Positions 5,165-8,548 of a DNA stretch of 8,548 nt are shown in pieces. The stretch's first letter is position 1; each line of letters starts with the position of its first letter. A model generated the notes under the pieces. It worked only from the letters and a program-made list of their open reading frames with translations. It was not told where the DNA came from and ran no database searches. Source of the DNA: Clostridia bacterium (GTDB taxonomy: Bacteria > Bacillota > Clostridia > Christensenellales > Aristaeellaceae); the NCBI GenBank assembly GCA_017620115.1, contig JAFZRB010000359.1:1-8548 (forward strand). The letters run 5' to 3'. A program made the position numbers and the translations under genes.

Positions 5165-6977
5165 AGGCATGCCGATGTCCGCGCCGGGTACGCGCCCCAT
5201 GGGCGATATAAGCGGCAAGCGCGACACGAAATACATCCTGAAAAAGCTGGGCCATTACCTCTACCAGTACCGGTTCCTGATGGCGCTGGCGCTGACGCTG
5301 ACGCTGCTCTCCAACGCGCTGGCGCTGGTGGGGCCGAGCCTGTCGGGCTACGCCATCGACGCCATCGTGTCCGAGGGCAACGTGCGCTTCGACGTGGTGG
5401 GGCATTACGCGCTGCTCATGATCGCGTTCTACGTCACCTCGTCGCTCCTGTCCTACGGCATATCGGTGCTGATGGTGCGCATCTCGCAGAAGATCGTGGT
5501 GCGCATGCGCCAGGACGCCTTCGAGAGCGTCTCGCGCCTGCCCATCAGCTACACCGACTCCCACCCCATCGGCGATATCCTCTCCAAGCTGTCCTACGAC
5601 ATCGACACCGTGAACACCTCGCTCTCGCACGACGTGGTTCAGATCCTTTCCAGCGTGGTCACGGTGGTAGGCTCGCTGGGAATGATGATCCGCCTCTCCC
5701 CGCTGCTCATGCTGGTGTTCGTGGTGACCATCCCGCTGTCCATCTTCCTCACGCGCTACATCACCACGCGCACGCGGCCGCTGTTCCGCAAGCGCAGCCG
5801 CGCGCTGGGCGAGATGAACGGCTTCGTGGAGGAAATGATCTCCGGCCTGAAGACCACGAAGGCCTACCACCAGGAAGAGACCATGATCCGCCGCTTCGAC
5901 GGAAAAAACGAGGAGGCCGTGTCCGCCTATTACAACGCGGACTATTACGGCAGCATCACCGGCCCGGCCGTGGGCTTCATCAACAACCTGTCGCTGTCGT
6001 TCGTGAGCATGTTCGGCGCGATCCTGTTCCTCACGGGCCGCATGACGCTGGGGCAGATATCCTCCTTCGTGCTGTATTCGCGCCGCTTCTCCGGCCCCAT
6101 CAACGAGGTGGCGAACATCATCGCGGAGCTGCAGTCCGCCTTCGCGGCGGGCGAGCGCGTGTTCCGACTGATCGACGAGCCGCCCGAGACGCCGGACGTG
6201 CCTGACGCGCTGCCGCTGGCCTCGCCCGAGGGCGACGTGCGCATGGAGCACGTGTCGTTCGGCTATGAACCCGGCAAGACCATCCTGCACGACCTGTCGC
6301 TCACGGCGAAGCCCGGCTCGGTGACCGCCATCGTGGGCCCCACCGGCGCGGGCAAGAGCACCATCATCAACCTGCTGATGCGCTTTTACGACGCGGACAG
6401 CGGCGCCATTCTCGTGGACGGCCACGGGATCGCGCGCCTCAAACGGGCCGACCTGCGCGGCGCGTACGCCATGGTGCTGCAGGAGACCTGGCTGTTCAAC
6501 GGCACCGTTTACGAAAACCTGATCTACGGAAACCCGAACGCGAAGCCGGAGGACGTGAAGCGCGCGGCGCGGCTGGCGAAGGTGGAAAACTTCATCGAGC
6601 AGATGCCGGACGGCTACGACACCGTGCTCTCCGAAAACGGCGGCAACATCTCCAAGGGACAGAAGCAGCTGCTGACAATCGCCCGCGCGATGCTGCTGGA
6701 CGCACGCATGCTGATCCTGGACGAAGCCACCTCGAACGTCGACACGCAGACCGAAAAGGCCATCCAGGACGCCATGATCGAGCTGATGCGCGGCAAGACG
6801 TGCTTCATCATCGCGCACCGCCTCTCCACCATCGAGAAAGCGGACAACATCCTCGTTGTGCGGGACGGCGACATCGTGGAGCAGGGCAAACACGCCGAGC
6901 TGCTGGCCAGCGGCGGCTTCTACAGCGAGCTCTACAACGCGCAGTTCGTGGGCCCGGAGGCGGAAGACGCGATCTGA
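5157..6977 (+). CDS. ABC exporter half-transporter, permease-ATPase fusion, catalytically competent partner
   Basis: A 606-residue partner of the preceding subunit. I chose the GTG at 5157 because GGAGG (5144-5148) lies 8 nt upstream; the next ATG (5169) has only a poor site. The start lies inside the preceding gene, giving an 8-bp overlap. A polar, Pro/Gly-rich leader of about 25 residues precedes the membrane domain, with segments near 40-62, 84-106, 160-178, 181-200, 270-293 and 300-318. Walker A is GPTGAGKS (394-401), Walker B Asp522 is followed by the catalytic Glu523 (LDEATSNVD), and the H-loop has His554 (IAHRLSTI). The signature is altered: ISKGQ (498-502) instead of LSGGQ. One functional ATP site would form from this subunit's Walker A/B plus the partner's LSGGQ. 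The other site, with Asp, Ser and ISKGQ, should be inactive or slow. It is the last gene of the operon; a strong hairpin follows after 21 bp. Confidence 0.97.
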   Translation: MPRGMPMSAPGTRPMGDISGKRDTKYILKKLGHYLYQYRFLMALALTLTLLSNALALVGPSLSGYAIDAIVSEGNVRFDVVGHYALLMIAFYVTSSLLSYGISVLMVRISQKIVVRMRQDAFESVSRLPISYTDSHPIGDILSKLSYDIDTVNTSLSHDVVQILSSVVTVVGSLGMMIRLSPLLMLVFVVTIPLSIFLTRYITTRTRPLFRKRSRALGEMNGFVEEMISGLKTTKAYHQEETMIRRFDGKNEEAVSAYYNADYYGSITGPAVGFINNLSLSFVSMFGAILFLTGRMTLGQISSFVLYSRRFSGPINEVANIIAELQSAFAAGERVFRLIDEPPETPDVPDALPLASPEGDVRMEHVSFGYEPGKTILHDLSLTAKPGSVTAIVGPTGAGKSTIINLLMRFYDADSGAILVDGHGIARLKRADLRGAYAMVLQETWLFNGTVYENLIYGNPNAKPEDVKRAARLAKVENFIEQMPDGYDTVLSENGGNISKGQKQLLTIARAMLLDARMLILDEATSNVDTQTEKAIQDAMIELMRGKTCFIIAHRLSTIEKADNILVVRDGDIVEQGKHAELLASGGFYSELYNAQFVGPEAEDAI

Positions 6978-6998
6978 CAGCGATCCTATACAATACAG

Positions 6999-7033
6999 CG
7001 CCCGCCCGGCCGTGATCTGGCCGGGCGGGCGTT
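6999..7033. terminator. GC-rich hairpin between convergent genes, probable terminator of the exporter operon
   Basis: A perfect 13-bp inverted repeat, CGCCCGCCCGGCC (6999-7011) and its complement (7019-7031), with a 7-nt loop. It starts 21 bp after the exporter stop and is followed on the plus strand by TTCTGCGTTT, a weak U-tract. The GH5 gene converges from the other side (stop at 7059), but its strand has no U-run after the hairpin. It should therefore work best for the exporter operon, though it may slow transcription from both sides. Confidence 0.7.
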
Positions 7034-7058
7034 CTGCGTTTCGGAAGACGCGCCCGCG

Positions 7059-8246
7059 TTATTCGCTCAGCGCGTATTTCATGGCCGCCTCAACGATTTC
7101 CGGGAACGGCCATTCGAGCGTGGAGCGCTTCAACAGGCCGAAGTTCTCGCCGCTGCCGTTGAAGGCGTTGTTGTCCCACCACACGCAGGGAATGCCCCGC
7201 GCGCTGGCGGCGGCCACATAATAGGCCGTCAGGTCGACGCGATCCTGCAGGTTGTCCTTGTTGAGCGCGCCGAACTCCCCGATCACCACCGGAACGCCCC
7301 GGCTGATCCAGCGCTCGTACAGCCCGTTCAGGGCCGCGCCGATCTCGCCGGTCTGCTGCAGGTTCTTCATGCTGAACGCCGAAACGCCCTTGATGTCCAG
7401 CGCGAATGAATACGGCAGGTAGGCGTGCGCGGATATGATGATGCGGTTGTCCGCGCTGTCCTCCGGCAGGCGGAAGAAGGCCGGATCGGCGTTGCCCGGC
7501 GCGGCGTCGTAGCCCGGCACCATCAGGTAACGGCCGGCGTTGCCGCCGCCGCTCAGGCGCACGGTGTCCACGAACGCCTGGTTCAGCTTATTGATGCACT
7601 CGGCCGCCTCCAGGCATTCGGGGCTGTTCGCGTCGAACCACCATTCGTGATCCGTGCCGGCCAGCCGCGGCTCGTTCATGGATTCGAGAATGAGCCGGTC
7701 GTCGTAATCGCGGAAGCGCGCGGCCACCTGCGTCCAGATCGACGTGATGTAGCGGAGCGACTCGTCGAGGTGCTCCGCGTCCGGGTAATAAAAGCCCTTC
7801 ACGTTGTCGTGGTGCGTGTTCACGATGACGTTCAGCCCGCAGTCCAGCGCCCAGTCCACCAGCTCCTGCACGCGATCGAGCCACGCCCCGTTGATGGCGT
7901 AATCCTCGCCGCTCACGTGGTTGTGCCACGACACGGGGATGCGGACGGTTTTGAACCCCTGCGCCGCCAGCGATTCAAACATGGCTCTGGTGGTCTTCAC
8001 GCCGCACCAGTAGCCCTCCAGGTTCAGGTCGTCGCCGCGATAGCGGTCGTCGGTCGCGTCCATGGTGTTGCCCAGGTCCCAGCCCATGCCCAGGCCGCGC
8101 AGGAACGCCATGGCCTCGTTGTCCGGGATATCGAACTGCTTCACCTTCACATCGGGTATCACGATCTCTCCCTCCCCCAGAGCGGGCAAAGCCGCCGCGC
8201 ACAGCAGCAGCGCGCACAGCAGGCAAAGCGCCTTCTTCACGTTCAT
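7059..8246 (-). CDS. Secreted GH5 endo-beta-1,4-glucanase, GH5 subfamily 4-like
   Basis: A 395-residue secreted glycoside hydrolase. Residues 1-24 are a signal peptide (MNVKK, Leu/Ala core, cleavage near ALG-E). The single catalytic TIM barrel fills about 45-390. Landmarks in order: GWDLGNTMDA (55-64), TVRIPVSWHNHV (100-111), NTHHD (143-147), the acid/base Glu192 in MNEP, NQAFVDTVR (222-230), HAY (274-276), the nucleophile Glu324 in IGEFGA, and WWDN (356-359). The SWHNH, N-x-x-F-V-D-T-V-R and VIGEFGA wording is that of subfamily 4, whose members cut cellulose, mixed-linkage glucan, xyloglucan or sometimes xylan; exact specificity cannot be read. No carbohydrate-binding module, dockerin or anchor is present, so it is probably a freely secreted enzyme. 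The ATG at 8244-8246 is preceded by AAGGAGG at a short spacing of 4-5 nt. A GH10 xylanase gene lies upstream in the same direction. I found no convincing promoter in the gap, so co-transcription with the xylanase is possible. Confidence 0.96.
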   Translation of the reverse strand: MNVKKALCLLCALLLCAAALPALGEGEIVIPDVKVKQFDIPDNEAMAFLRGLGMGWDLGNTMDATDDRYRGDDLNLEGYWCGVKTTRAMFESLAAQGFKTVRIPVSWHNHVSGEDYAINGAWLDRVQELVDWALDCGLNVIVNTHHDNVKGFYYPDAEHLDESLRYITSIWTQVAARFRDYDDRLILESMNEPRLAGTDHEWWFDANSPECLEAAECINKLNQAFVDTVRLSGGGNAGRYLMVPGYDAAPGNADPAFFRLPEDSADNRIIISAHAYLPYSFALDIKGVSAFSMKNLQQTGEIGAALNGLYERWISRGVPVVIGEFGALNKDNLQDRVDLTAYYVAAASARGIPCVWWDNNAFNGSGENFGLLKRSTLEWPFPEIVEAAMKYALSE

Positions 8247-8311
8247 TCTCCCTCCTTCGCGAATGTCATCAATTTATGCCATCAGTCAGGCGTCGCAATG
8301 CAGCAAATGGA

Positions 8312-8407
8312 AGCCCTTTCCCCCTGGCCCCCTTCCCCGCTCTGGCGGGGACGGGGGAAAAGATTGATATGGGGCTTCGCCCCATACTGAGCAGGGCTTC
8401 GCCCTGT
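8312..8407. repeat. Compact palindromic intergenic element with multiple hairpins between GH10 and GH5 genes
   Basis: About 95 bp of stacked inverted repeats: TTTCCCCC (8317-8324) facing GGGGGAAA (8353-8360), an inner CCCCGC/GCGGGG stem (8335-8340 and 8345-8350), TATGGGGC/GCCCCATA with a 3-nt loop (8368-8386), and CAGGGC/GCCCTG with a 3-nt loop (8392-8406). On the minus strand the last two hairpins contain GCGAAGC, known as an exceptionally stable DNA mini-hairpin. The makeup resembles REP- or MITE-like repeats, but only one copy is in the window. It could also end or attenuate xylanase transcription, since TCAATCTTTT follows one hairpin on the minus strand. Confidence 0.6.
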
Positions 8408-8426
8408 GCCCGTCTGGCGAATTTCC

Positions 8427-8548
8427 TTAATTTGATGACACGACCTCCTTCGCCGCTCCGACGACCGCCCAGAAGGCCGGCTTCGGCTGCGCGGATGCGT
8501 CGAACAGCAGCGGATACTGGCTGGCGCGCCAGCTCAGGTCGTCGGTCA
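8427..8548 (-). CDS. GH10 endo-1,4-beta-xylanase, C-terminal end only
   Basis: Only the last 39 codons and the TAA stop (8427-8429) are present; the gene continues beyond the right edge. The translation begins TDDLSWRASQYPLLFD and continues with Q-P-K-P-A-F-W-A-V-V. This is the characteristic end of the GH10 barrel: the (G-V)-T-D-x-x-S-W-R loop after strand 8, then P-L-L-F-D and the K-P-A-(F/Y) final helix. The two bases at the edge, TG, fit the usual Val before TDD. No dockerin, binding module or anchor follows the barrel in this part. The catalytic Glu residues lie outside the window. It is followed by the GH5 gene on the same strand after 180 bp, and together they would attack xylan and glucan backbones of plant cell walls. 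Confidence 0.9.
   Translation of the reverse strand, partial: TDDLSWRASQYPLLFDASAQPKPAFWAVVGAAKEVVSSN

Noticed and set aside
3377..5236. Long minus-strand open frame (619 codons) opposite the first ABC gene
   Set aside because: It is rich in His, Asp, Arg, Val and Ala with no domain, a typical artefact of the complement of GC-ending codons. The plus strand encodes an unmistakable ABC exporter here.
5046..6893. Long minus-strand open frame (615 codons) opposite the second ABC gene
   Set aside because: The same low-complexity His/Arg/Asp/Val makeup, no ribosome binding site or motif, entirely antisense to a conserved gene.
8247..8311. Separate promoter for the GH5 gene
   Set aside because: A CATAAA box with TTGCGA 14 nt upstream is the best pair found, but the spacing and match are too poor to call.
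7425..8390. Plus-strand open frame of 321 codons opposite the GH5 gene
   Set aside because: Antisense to a well-conserved GH5 catalytic domain; composition is that of a complement shadow.

Overview
The window looks like chromosomal DNA of a GC-rich, fibre-degrading anaerobic member of the Clostridia (Bacillota), of the kind found in rumen or animal gut. The grounds are strong AGGAGG-type ribosome binding sites, sigma-A style promoters with TATAAT -10 boxes, a xylanase/glucanase gene pair, a small lysine-rich helical protein of a style common in gut Clostridia, and a MarR/AraC/ABC exporter operon. The order (for example Christensenellales or Oscillospirales) is a guess; no rRNA or tRNA gene is present to fix it.

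Layout. (1) Positions 1-1550, minus strand: the N-terminal 516 codons of a secreted protein built from tandem repeats of about 217 residues; it runs off the left edge. (2) 1644-1685: a rho-independent terminator serving the next minus-strand gene. (3) 1702-1953, minus: an 83-residue helical protein of unknown function with its own near-consensus promoter. (4) 1954-2171: a divergent regulatory region holding two back-to-back promoters and, over the plus-strand promoter, two related 22-bp pseudo-palindromes that are candidate MarR operators. (5) 2172-6977, plus: a tightly packed operon of a MarR regulator, an AraC regulator and two ABC half-transporters, ending in a GC-rich hairpin at 6999-7033. 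(6) 7059-8548, minus: a complete secreted GH5 endoglucanase (subfamily 4-like) and, upstream of it, the last 39 codons of a GH10 xylanase. Between them lies a 180-bp gap with a compact palindromic element.

How the genes fit together. The two ABC proteins have complementary defects. The first has a degenerate catalytic site (Asp for the Walker B Glu, Ser for the H-loop His) and a perfect LSGGQ signature. The second has intact Glu and His but an altered signature (ISKGQ). This is the pattern of a heterodimeric exporter with one competent ATP site. MarR probably represses its own operon through the operators over the -35 box; AraC, whose start overlaps the MarR stop, could add a second, ligand-dependent input. 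The substrate cannot be read from sequence. The GH10-GH5 pair is a small hemicellulose/beta-glucan degradation cluster. The repeat protein at the left edge may be a surface protein, but nothing seen links it to the CAZymes.

I see no CRISPR array, transposase, integrase, tRNA or rRNA. The best candidates for something undescribed are the double operator with dual regulators, the unusual ABC site residues, the repeat-built surface protein, the small helical protein and the palindromic intergenic element.
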